From Diploscapter coronatus (Eukaryota; Nematoda; Chromadorea; Rhabditida; Rhabditidae), in NCBI GenBank assembly GCA_964036155.1, contig OZ038422.1, positions 48,135,201 to 48,199,200 of the forward strand: DNA of 64,000 nucleotides, read 5' to 3'. The position numbers and the translations under genes are program-made. Every line of letters starts with the position of its first letter. Within the stretch, counting starts at the first letter, position 1. This document shows positions 44,801-54,892 of this stretch, one piece after another. The notes below the pieces were generated by a model. It was not told where the DNA came from, made no database searches, and saw nothing but the letters and a program-made list of their open reading frames with translations.

Positions 44801-47800
44801 CGACCAACTTAACCAATCTATTTTTAAGGCGAGCATCCGCTTGAAAAGGAAAAAAAAAACTAAAAGACCAACATGATGAAGCAGAATAATTTTTGAGATC
44901 GCTGTATGCAAAATGAGAATAACTAGTGTGTGCTTCTAATATTAAAAATGCGATAAGTTCATCCACACAGTCAAGCTTGGAATTTGAACTTTGAATACAA
45001 GTTTAATTCTAACCTCAGATTTCAGAATTTTCAAATTCTCGCTTTAATAAAAAATGTTCGTTCCCGCTCATCTAAGAAATAGGGATTTCAGAGATGAATC
45101 CGACGAACATTGCGGATATAAAATAATAAGCTCTAGGACACGGATAATTGGAGCAGCATGTCTGAGCGGCGAGAGTCCAACAGCCCAATCATTTTGAATG
45201 CGAAGACGACTTCGAATAAACATAAAATATGACAGAAGAACTTTGTGGAAAGAGAGTATAATAACGAACAAAATAAACCAACGTTAAAGAAGCCAACAAG
45301 TCAAAAATAAAGCCAAAGCATCATTATACTGCGACCATAAATAGGGACCGCAAATGGTTTTGAAAATTCATAATTTTAGCCAATTTTCCACTCTAAATAA
45401 TGGAATTCAGTGTAACTAACACATTTGTGAAGAAAAAAATCAAATAAAATTTATCTTTGACCGAGAAAATTAACCAAAATCGATCAGCGAAACGAACAGA
45501 GTTTTTGTTTACCATTTCTGGGGTTTCAAATGGTCATTTGTTGAACAAAAGCGAAAAGAAAGGGGACGGAGTTTGAGATCTCTAACCATAACACTATCGA
45601 TGAGGATAGAAGGCTCAAAATTTCAAAAACAAAGAAAGTTTGTGCTCATTTTAAAGCATAATATGGAATTGAAAAGCAGCGAGCATTGATCATATGGTAA
45701 AATATTAAAGAGGTAAAGATGGAAAGCAGTTCCTTTCCCGAAGGCGCAATGTGCATGCCTTGCGTTGCCAGGAGGCCTAAGCAAAACTCGCCAATTTCAT
45801 TCGAATTCGAAGTTTGTGGCTAACGCAAAAAGGCCAGAAATGCTTAAAATTCAATCAAAATGTGAGTAAATCAGGTCACCTGTATTTACAAACGGCTTTC
45901 TTACTTCTCCCCTTTCTCTACATTCTCTGTTTTGCTCTCTTTGCTGAGTCCGACGAAGACCCCTTAAAAATGACTAAAAAATCGACGTTTTTCTTAAATT
46001 TATAATAATTTATAAAAATCTGCTTCGATGAGATTGTAGAGAATATTTTTAGAGTATTTCAGAGAAAAAATATTTTAAAAGTAATAATCAGATGAAAAGT
46101 TCTACTCAATTTTTCAAAAAAAAAAAAAAGAAGATACCGGACTGGTCAAAGCACTATCCCTACCCTCCCTATTCGTCTAAAATACAGTAAGCAGGTAAAT
46201 CGAAGGAGCTTAGAACTTGCGTCAAAGATTAAGTTTGATAAGACGTTAGCACTTGACCAGACGATTTTCGAGTTTTTCTACAACTTAAGACAAATGACTT
46301 TTGTTATGGATACAATTCGTAAAACAACTGAATTGAAATGAATTGAAAATTCCAGTGATAAAAGATAAGCCAAATCCTTTATCTTATTTTTTATCTGCTC
46401 TACTACACTCCCCCAGTCTGTCTACAGAGTCACGCTCTGAGCAAAATCACTGTTCGCAAACAGAAAAAAGCGAAACTTCAGGGATTAAGCTCGATAAAAT
46501 TCGCATGGATGAAAAAGATTAAAATCCCAGTGAAACGTCTACGTGCAGAAAGAAATTCTCCTACCTTCCTACCAACTGCGCTATGGTGCCGAGGAGAAGA
46601 AAATAATGAGCGGGATGAAGGAGGGGTTTTTTTTTCTTTGCGAAAACGCATCAACTAGGAGAAAACTAGTTACTAAAAACGCTCACAAAACGTCAGTTCC
46701 AATCCGATCAAACTCTACACTACCAAAAATCTCAACCTACATATTCAAAACCAATTTCGGCCATTTCAAATTCATTACTCTCGCAAACCCATTCCGATTT
46801 ATGGGGAGCTCACGCATTGTTTACATCTCATTGAATTTCAAATTTGGAGGTAATCGACTTATCTGAAGCGGTTTGCAGGAGAGGGTGAGTCTTAAACGAT
46901 TAGACCCCCAAAATAGGATTACCAAAGCTCTGTCCAGTAACGCATGGCCAGAAACTTTTTTGTGGACCTGAGAATTTGGATTTAAACGTCATTTTTTGCT
47001 GCTTAACGCGAACGACCAAAAGTAATTCCGTGCTACAATCACGTAGCAATTGAAAATCGGCTAAGGATTGCGCTCTGAATACACTGAATACTCGAGTAAT
47101 TAAAGTCAGACGGACACGAGCGCTATGTGTGTGAAGGAAGAAGGTGTGTGAGAGGCAGTTATAGACGAAGGATGGGAGGAGATTGAGCAGAGGACTCGTC
47201 GTCCAAAATAGGAAATAGGCAACTCTAAAAACGACATAAAGGGTAAAATAAAAATGATGGGACGACGGGAATATAGAACTCAAAATCCAAAACTAATTGA
47301 ATCGAATCATCGAGTATTCTAATAGAGTGGAAATGGAAACGATTCACCATTTGGGCAAGGGTCCAGGAAGAGTAGAGAACATAGAATTTGGGTACATTCT
47401 TGCTAAAATGTATTGCATTGATAACAATGTACCCAATTCTTAGATACAAAACATTCAATGCTAAGAATGTTCGCCTTTCAATCATCACATAGCGCTAAAA
47501 CAGAAACTAGCCACGCAATTGCACATATTAGAAATTTGGCAGCTACTTCTGAATAATTCAGCATGCAATTTATTCATATGCAAAAATTTCAGCTGTATAG
47601 TTCAGCGGGACTAAGTTTGACTCATCTACAATTCCACTATTGGACAGGCAAATATTTGAGTATCGGTTTTCCAGACGAAAACAAACCGTGAAGTTCATCA
47701 GTCATGGGATAGGAAATAGTAAGTGCTGGGAACGGATTTTGCCGGAATTGAATTCAATATTCCGAAATTGACGGGAGGCAAATCAACAGGAAATTAAAGG

Positions 47801-48255
47801 AATAGTGCGGAAAAGCTGAAATATTTCGAAAAAATTTTTGTTTTAACGAGCTCTGAATGAGCAATCCTGTTACGTAGAGATCGGCATGATAAGTCCACGT
47901 AGGAAATGAAGGAAATGATTAACTTGAAGATAGGGGTTTGAGCGAAGTAAATTATCTCAGCTTCTGATGCGGACCCCCTCCTGTCTGTCGACTCTTGTCC
48001 TCACACTCTGCGTCACGCCCGCTTCCTTCCCTTTGTCTCTTCTTCAGAGGACAATTTTCTGCCTGATCAAGTAATCGGCCAAATGTGAATTAGAGCGCTA
48101 GTTTCTAGAGCCAAGAAACGGACCTGAGAAGTGATTTGAAAGGGCCACTCCACCGCAGAAGTTGTTCCTGTGAAAATATCAATGTGCCGAATTTGTGGAA
48201 TTTGTGAATAGACTGGAGCCCAAAAGCCCAGACAGATTTGAATTCTCAAAGGCTA

Positions 48256-48456
48256 TACAGGGCGCGGACGAATTATGGAGGTACTTATTATTTGCTGCCA
48301 GATGCGTATAATCTGACACCAACTACCCAAATAATTTTTATCGAATCTTTGGGGCCTGCAGATCATAAATTCATAAGGGAATTTTTATAATTGTGAAGCA
48401 TGAATTTTTTGGGGGCTATGACATATGATTGTTAAAGGTCCATAAGGCACGCTGTA
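48256..48456. mobile_element. Mariner-like MITE candidate
   Basis: Ends TACAGGGCGCG and CACGCTGTA are inverted and flanked by TA on both sides (48254-48255, 48457-48458); the next block inwards, ATTATGG/CCATAAG, is also inverted. About 200 bp, no coding frame. Confidence 0.45.
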
Positions 48457-49173
48457 TAACTGGAGCGAAAAGAATCAAATATGGGCATATAGTAAGCAAA
48501 ATAAAATTTTTTTTATCCCCAAGACACCTTGATTCACCAAGCATAATATACTATTTTTTCTCAGTTTATAAAAGTATTTTCTAAAGAAATTTTTAGCGTA
48601 ATTATTTCACATAATGTTAAAATAAATTTAGAAAATTATCTGAGTTTATAGTTCGCTAATAATTAGCACACGAATAAGTGTTTCCATAATTGTTCCGCAC
48701 TCTGTAAAGGCGATGTGCAAAACTTTGCAGAAGCGGATTTAAGCAGCCTCATGTCATCACCATCCCTAGTCAATCCAATCCAGCTAAATCCAATTCCTCG
48801 TCCTTCCTCTATTTTGCTCGTAGGTTCTCTCGCTCACTCAATTCTTTGCAACATCGTTTTTCACATCATCACGCGTTCCCATAATTTCCCGGAGCGCAAT
48901 TTTCATGTATGCCCTATGCGTTCGCAGAGACGTGATTATTATATGCTGTGTATATACTCTGAAGAGCTCAGCCGGCACTTATATTTAGACAAACTTTATT
49001 TTCGATAGAAGCGGAAATACCCTGAGGGTCACATCAAAAATCTATATGATGTAGAAATTCAACCCGTAAGAACAAACCGTTTAGGAATTGGTATCGATGA
49101 AAACTGAAAATCTGATTCATTACAGACTTTCCAGTCCTATCTAAAATATGTCATTAGATATTTGCTGACTAAA

Positions 49174-51638
49174 TCAGCATAATGGATCTTCAGCTTGAGA
49201 GTCTCGGAAGAGTCCTATTTCCGTCAGACCAACCTGCCCGAAATTCAGTTTCTCAGAAAGGCTCTGCCAAGTAATTATGTAGAACTGAAAATTTATTTAA
49301 TTAGATGATGACGCAATTGAAGGAATTAATTAAATGATGAACCTTGGTGAGCTGTCCAGGCAAGAGAACGACTTCCTTCGTCCACTTCCGCCCCAAGGGC
49401 TCTATGCTGTTCGTATAGACATTCCAGAAGCATCTGGAAATTTTATAAGAGTTTTAAAACACTTGGAAAACTATACTTGCTCCCATCGAAATCTTCACAA
49501 ATCGACAAATACACTCCTTTTGTAGCCAAGTATTTCTTAAAGCTCAAATAGGTAGTCTGGGACTCGTCGTTCACACTGAATTTCGGGGCTTCCAGAACAT
49601 ACCTGAAGAAAAAATAACCTCGGAGGACTTGCTCTTCAAACAGACCTATTTTCTTTTGGATCAGCTCGAAATCCTGTGAAATCAGCGACGAAAAATGGGT
49701 ACACTAAAATTTCAGCGTTCGAAATAGATTTTCAATCTTTAGAGTTACAATAGTCATTCGTTTCCGGCGGTTTGACTATCCCAGTTAGAGGATTGGCGAT
49801 GTTCTTGGTCAGTGTTGAGATCTTCCATCCGACATTGTGTCCTTCGCCCTTTGCACCCTCGCCAGTGCGACTGTACTCGCAAGAGAAGTTGGAGCTTTCG
49901 TACAGGCATTGGAGAGACCTAACAAGGGAAGTTCCCACATAAGAACTAACAGATTTTGAATAAGTTTACCAAATGGGAGTTTTCGACGACGCTGATCACG
50001 ATGGTCGCATCAAGAAGTGTTCAAACTTACTCTGAAGCCTTTGATTTTTTACTCGTATTTTGTGTAGGAAATGAGTAATTTCGCTTGTCAATCATGTAGG
50101 CTAATTTTGCAAATTCGTAAATACAAATAAAGAAATTATGCAAAAATTAAAGTTTCACGCTACTGAGTGTGCTTGAGCACTCTTTGATGTGATCATCATG
50201 ATCAACGTCATCGAAAACCCCATTTGGTAAGTTTCATTAAAACATGTGAGTTCCTATGTGGCAGTTTCTTTCTGTAAACTTGGAATTTGTGAACCTCTTG
50301 CTGAACTTACCTGCAGACGACTTTCATTTCACTGTCTCTCTTCGTAATGTTCTGGCTCTCCATGTCAAAGTCGTCAATGATTTCATCTCCAACTCCTCCC
50401 TCCTCTTCTTCCGTTTCATTGAAGTTCTGGCCTTCATGCTTCAAGATCTCGCCGATTTTCGACGGAGGAATGACGGTTGGGAATTGTGGAGCCTTTCTGG
50501 TATTAATTTCGTTCGACACAAGATGTCTTTCATCGTAGAAGTCTGAAGAAAATACAATTTTCATGATCCTTGAGAGTAAGCAACCTTTGTTGACGTCCGC
50601 CGATACTAAGTGAATCTCTTTCTCGTCTTCTCCCTCTTCAGTCTCGGCATTCAAAGGTTCCAACTCATTCGAGTCCAGATTCTTTGGCGCACAATTATCC
50701 GGGGTATCGACATGGCCGTAGTACTCAATTCGATCAATTATGATCAACCCTCCTTCCGGCTCATTCTCGAAACCATAGCCTTTGAGGACGATCTGAAAAT
50801 GGTCATAGATTTTTATTAGCCTGACAACAATTGCCTGAAAAGGATCCAATATTGGAGGAATGCTAGCAATAACGGTGTGATTGGGCGTTGGCGAAATAGT
50901 TGTGCAATATTCAAGGATCTTTTCAATAGGAGACCTCGTGCAGATGTCCAGGTCCGGTTCATCGGAAAACGTTCGGCTTCGACTGGAAATTTGATTGAAT
51001 TGTATTATATCTTGCAAGAAAACCCTTACCTTCTCCAATATCGAAAAGAAAGAATCCCAGGCGATTGTTGGCAGCCAATCAAGGGAGACACAAATAGACC
51101 GGCATGATCTGGGGGTCTTGGAGTGGAACCCAGGAGCAAAAAGGAGTGATCCGGCAAAACGCTTGATCCCGAGATAAGTTGGAGACGGTTGGAATCGACG
51201 TTTCCTTCGCCTTGGAGCCAGTCCAATTGATCCCCTGCGACATTTTGCCAAGAGCAGGAAAGCGCGTTGATGCAGCTGAGATCACGATCCGAACGGACAT
51301 ACTCGTCATCTGGTGTTGTTCCAGAGTACGCTCTTGCCGTTACGTAGCTGCCAAGTAATCCTGGTGTCGAAATAAAATCGTATGATACAATTTTCGCTAA
51401 TACCTTGATAAGTGTTAGTGCTGATGGGATTTGAATAGGTAGGGCTGGCGACTGGACCAGTCTGCTGGGAAGCATATTGATATTGAGCGGTGCATTCAGG
51501 ACTCTGGTAGTGAACGCAAGACGTGCTACTACTTCGCGTCGACAGACAGCACATTACTTGGAAAAAATGATTTAGATAGAAATGAAAGCCAGACTTACCA
51601 AAATGAGCTGCCTGAAGGCAAAGGGTCAAGCGGAGCAT
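49174..51638 (-). CDS. Secreted protein with two MAM-like domains
   Basis: Eleven exons: 51638-51599, 51556-51404, 51360-51030, 50982-50835, 50792-50585, 50542-50311, 49918-49749, 49703-49646, 49602-49477, 49433-49343, 49263-49174; 548 residues. MAM domains are extracellular adhesion modules. A short hydrophobic N-terminus (MLRLTLCLQAAHFVMCCL) may be a signal peptide. Domain 1 runs from CINALSCSWQ through DWLQGEGN, HSFLLLGS, AGLFVSPLIGCQQSPGILSF and FQIVLKGYGFENEPEGGLII to DRIEYYG. Domain 2 repeats the order: CLYESSNFSCEY, HNVGWKIST, YPFFVADFTG, YVLEAPKF, CEDFDGSKCFWN, NFGQVGLTEIGLF. An acidic linker (NETEEEEGGVGDE) with glycosylation sites separates them. The intron after 50835 is 42 nt, has a GC donor, contains no in-frame stop, and is therefore either a GC-AG intron or a retained 14-residue insert. 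The internal repeat supports removing it. The family call rests on the spacing of conserved features and is less secure than the gene model. Confidence 0.72.
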
Positions 51639-51982
51639 AAATTAGTGCTCGGACAATCTTGATCGGAAATATTTTGGGGGCAGAAATAGCAAATTCAATA
51701 GGCGAGGAAAAACTAGACAGTCTCGAGAATTGCAATGGAAGGGAAATGAGCTGAAAAGTGAAAGCCACTCCTTCCGGTTCACTCTTCCTTCCCCTCCACT
51801 ATAGCTGGTCGCGAAGGTATAATTGGAAGCGCCCTCAAAATGGCCTCTTCCTCGAGAACTCCTTTGCAAGGAAAAACGAGACAGGGAACTGCCAAGCCAG
51901 TTTACGTACGTTCAAGCATTCGGACAATTCAAAAAGTTCAATAATTTATTCAACGAAGAAAATAAACGGAAAAGTGAAATAA
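51639..51982. other. Gap between two minus-strand genes
   Basis: About 340 bp between the start of the MAM-like gene and the stop of the Cys-rich gene on its right. It should contain the 3' UTR of the latter and the promoter or trans-splice region of the former. Nothing else is visible. Confidence 0.5.
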
Positions 51983-53493
51983 TCATTCTTTTTCCTCTGT
52001 TTTCTCTACATTCTCTCCATCCTTATATGCTTTGACTTCTGTATCGTCAGTATCCAGTAGGCTCTTCAGAGACTTGTGGGTTTGATCAACTAGATGGCTC
52101 ACTGCCCAGCGTTTGTACCAACCTGGGAAACCCATTGTAATTATCAATCAATCAAGGGTGTACGTAAATTTCGTTTACGTTATTTAAATTAAGATCATTT
52201 TTCGCCATATTCAACTTCGCTTACGTAAATTGTTGATAAAATTGCGAAAATAATAAGCGAGAAAATAGGCAAAAAATAAGCACATTTGTCTGAAGTTTAG
52301 CTCATTTTTAAATGAAAATTTGATTAGTAAAATAAGCTGTAACTCACCAAAACCGAAATGGCTCAAAAAAGGTCAAATTTTGTCAGTTTTTTTCTGTTTT
52401 CATTTACGTTTACGAAATTTGAAACTTCACTTACGTACACGCCTGCAATAAAAAATTCGTCTTACATTTAACTTTATTGATCTCAACCGGGTTTCCATCG
52501 GAATTGATTATTTCCCATCTGAATAGGATCATCAAAATTATGCTACAATAATAATAATAAGTATTATTATTATTCTACCGTCCTTCACTGTTGCATCTTG
52601 CCGTCTTCGCAGTAAAGGCTTCGGCATCTTGCAGTATCTGAAACGGCGTTCTTCAAATTGATGCCTTTCTCTAAGGGGTATACCTCTATAGTGTCATCTG
52701 AAGCGCTTACTCCTTTCATGACTGCGCGCACATTCCTCCCACAATTTATGAGAGCGATGCGACACCTGTCCTTGTCCCGGGCGTAGGACACCTCCGTCAG
52801 ATGCGGCACTTGATCGTACTTCACAATGTCTTGGCAAGCTTTGCATTTTCCAGCTGTAAAATATTAATTTCGTAATTTCAATCCTGAATAACTTACGTCC
52901 TGGGGACGACTCCTCCTCGGTCTCATCACTCGATTTACTCGAACCAGATTGCGTGGACGAGGTCGAGCTCTTCGAGGAAGAATCAGATGAGTCGCTGCTA
53001 TCATCCCAAGATGAAGAGTCCGAAGAGTGACGCTTTGTCTTCTTGCTCTTACTCGTGTTCTTCTTCGTTTTCTTAATAACAACTTTGGCGTATTTCTGCA
53101 TCTGGGGGACTTTGAGTACGACTGGGGTGTGTGGAGTTGTGTATTGAATTGAGAATATGTTCGGCTGAAAGGAAGGTTTTGAATAGGGCGTATTGGGATG
53201 ATCTGGCTGGTAGAGTACTTGTGGCTTGGTATCTGACATCGTCGCCACGGCTTCCTGATCTTGCTTGTTCTCCTGTGCCTTGTCACCGCCTTCGAAACCA
53301 CTCATTGGCCTCATCTGTTGTTGATTGTCAGTATGCTCTTCTTCAGGCAAACCATAATTCGATCTGGGTAGGTAGCCGTTCTAGATTGAAAATTTTGCTG
53401 AGATGAATCATCTCCCTTCGAACTTACCCCGATGTCCCATGCTCGAACCAGGTTTATCGAGATTAGAGCTACGAATATGATGCAGAACTTCAT
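51983..53493 (-). CDS. Secreted Ser/Lys-rich protein with nematode Cys-rich (C6/DUF281-like) domain
   Basis: Five exons: 53493-53428, 53380-52897, 52853-52589, 52518-52466, 52122-51983; 335 residues. The signal peptide is MKFCIIFVALISINLVRAWD. A low-complexity region follows (about 23-180): acidic and Gln-rich, then Lys-rich (KKTKKNTSKSKKTKRHSS), then Ser/Asp-rich. The C-terminal domain (about 185-285) has CKAC, DRCRIALINCG, ARCRSLYCEDGKMQQ and INKVKC. The spacing (C-x2-C, C-x7-C, C-x4-C-x-D-G, final C) resembles the nematode C6/DUF281 domains of secreted proteins, whose function is unknown. The acceptor at 52519 was chosen because it gives the family Trp (QQWEI) and keeps phase; an upstream acceptor would also keep frame. 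The adjacent plus-strand gene (53755-54495) encodes the same domain. A longer in-frame start at 53619 lacks a signal peptide at its N-terminus. Confidence 0.72.
52155..52443. mobile_element. MITE candidate in intron of Cys-rich gene
   Basis: Left end GGGTGTACGTAA (from 52155) and right end TTACGTACACGCC (to 52443) are inverted, and inner blocks ATTTCGTTTACGT and ACGTTTACGAAAT are inverted too. About 289 bp, AT-rich, no coding frame. It makes up most of the last intron (52123-52465) of the Cys-rich gene. Target duplication is not clear. Confidence 0.6.
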
Positions 53494-53754
53494 TTCCCGA
53501 TTGCGGAAGTGCCAAATAAAGATTGAGAGCGGTCGTTTGCCCCCTGATGAATGAGCCGAAAGACTTTTCGGAGTTTTCTTTCCCATTTTTCCAAATTTAT
53601 TTGTTCGCTCCAAAGACAAAGCGCACGCATGTTTCGATGCTCAAGTCTGCTCTTTATTTTGGAGATGAATCATTAGGTTTATTCGAAAAATACGTATAAA
53701 ACATCTGAATCAATTAAGTTTGAATTTTCACTATTCCATTCTCAGCCCGTCAAA
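53494..53754. promoter_or_regulatory. Bidirectional promoter of the Cys-rich pair
   Basis: Only 261 bp separate the start codons of two divergently transcribed genes that share the same Cys-rich domain, so both promoters must overlap here. No TATA box stands out. Shared regulation is an inference from position and homology. Confidence 0.5.
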
Positions 53755-54495
53755 ATGCGGAATCTTTATTGTTCGATCGTCATATTGTTCTTCGCTATTC
53801 AACTGGTAAGGTAACTCATTCAGTATATTGAAACTCGAAATTTGTTCTATTGTCAGGTATGTGGAGATGATCCCAAGCTAAAGAGGAAAGATACTGCTAA
53901 GGAGCACGTAAAGACATATCAAAAATAAACCATAAAAATGATAACCTTAGGGATGTTCCGAAGATCAATCAGGATCGAACTGCAAGAGTGGTCGGGTTTA
54001 AAAAAGGTCAATTTAAATTTATTGAGAAGTTTAGGTTGCACTTGCGACAAGCCTCTAGAAGCTATGATGAAAGAGGACACGAACATCGAGTTGAATTGAT
54101 TGTTAAATTCAGTCTTTAAATTGGACGAGATTTAGAGTTGTTCGTTCAGAAGAGGGCTGCGATGTGGCGATAGTTCGGTGCGCAAATCAACCGAGCAAGA
54201 CATGGTCGATTTTTGGTAACGCCGACCATTTCCCGTTCAAGGCTGTAAGATAAAAAGTAATATTTTTTTTAAGAATTTAAAATTTTTGTAGCTTCTCCAA
54301 GCAAAGGCCAAGAGTGCGGAAACATTCGTAAAATGCTATGATAATGAGTGAGCCATGAGATGTCATTCAGAGAAACAAAATGTGTTTAGATGGTGGGTAA
54401 ATGATGGTCTATTTGGGCTGAACGTGAAAATTAATCAAGTAATTTGCAAGGATATTGGAGAGCAGGATTATGTCGATTATGTTCTTGGACGATAA
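53755..54495 (+). CDS. Secreted protein with C6/DUF281-like domain, paralogue of its divergent neighbour
   Basis: Seven exons: 53755-53805, 53857-53907, 53951-53990, 54035-54089, 54136-54244, 54292-54347, 54390-54495; 155 residues. The signal peptide is MRNLYCSIVILFFAIQL. A short basic stretch (DDPKLKRKD) and a Cys-rich piece (GCSEDQSGSNCKSG) lead into the domain: CTCDKPLEAM, EGCDVAIVRCANQ, FVKCYDNEWWVNDG, INQVICKD. The order and spacing match the neighbour (CKAC, DRCRIALINCG, LYCEDGKMQQWEI, INKVKC). It lacks the neighbour's 160-residue Ser/Lys-rich insert. Exon 3 has a weak donor (AGTG|gtcggg) chosen because it is the only one that keeps frame. A poly(A) signal AATAAA lies at 54517-54522. 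Confidence 0.68.
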
Positions 54496-54892
54496 TTTTT
54501 TGGTCTTTTTTTTATAAATAAAATGTTAACCTTTAACAATAAAATATTTATTATGCTCTTTCAAAAAAATTTGCACACCGAAACAACAATGAACATAGCG
54601 GGCCGGCACCCTAGGACATTGAATTGAAGAAAAACGTCTTCCTTTGATCTTATCAAAGCTATTAGAGTGTTGATAAATGAAAACGGAAAAGAAATGCATA
54701 GAAATTCTTATCACTGATCATGCAATTTGATAATGAAACAGGTGGAGTCCTTTGAAACCCCCATTCCAAAGGACTCACACGGTCAATTTGAGATAAAATG
54801 AGATGCAAAATCACTAGACGAATATAACAAGGTGATTATGAGAGAAAATTCCAATAATTAACTACTATACAAAGCCTAGCTGTTTTGAGTTA
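54496..54892. terminator. Convergent 3' ends
   Basis: About 400 bp between the stop codons of the plus-strand Cys-rich gene and the minus-strand unc-89-like gene. AATAAA on the plus strand at 54517-54522 and on the minus strand at 54552-54547 lie only about 25 bp apart, so the two transcripts may overlap or abut. Confidence 0.55.

Larger units (their letters stand above)
36963..49173. other. 12-kb region without recognised genes
   Basis: No exon chain with consistent phase is visible on either strand, and the longest open frames (for example 44158-44595) have no recognisable domain or splice partners. The region lies upstream of the GPCR gene, so it may be a long promoter or contain far 5' non-coding exons. 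Several small inverted repeats are listed separately (39254-39356, 41805-41884, 48256-48456), and a possible tRNA-derived sequence lies at 37590-37735. Homopolymer A runs and an ACACAC run at 43325 also occur. I cannot exclude short, lineage-specific genes or RNA genes. Confidence 0.5.

Noticed and set aside
50307..51251. A single open frame of 314 codons on the minus strand
   Set aside because: It runs in frame through three introns and starts in the wrong frame of the preceding exon. Phase-matched exons give a protein with two internally repeated MAM-like domains, which is far more convincing.
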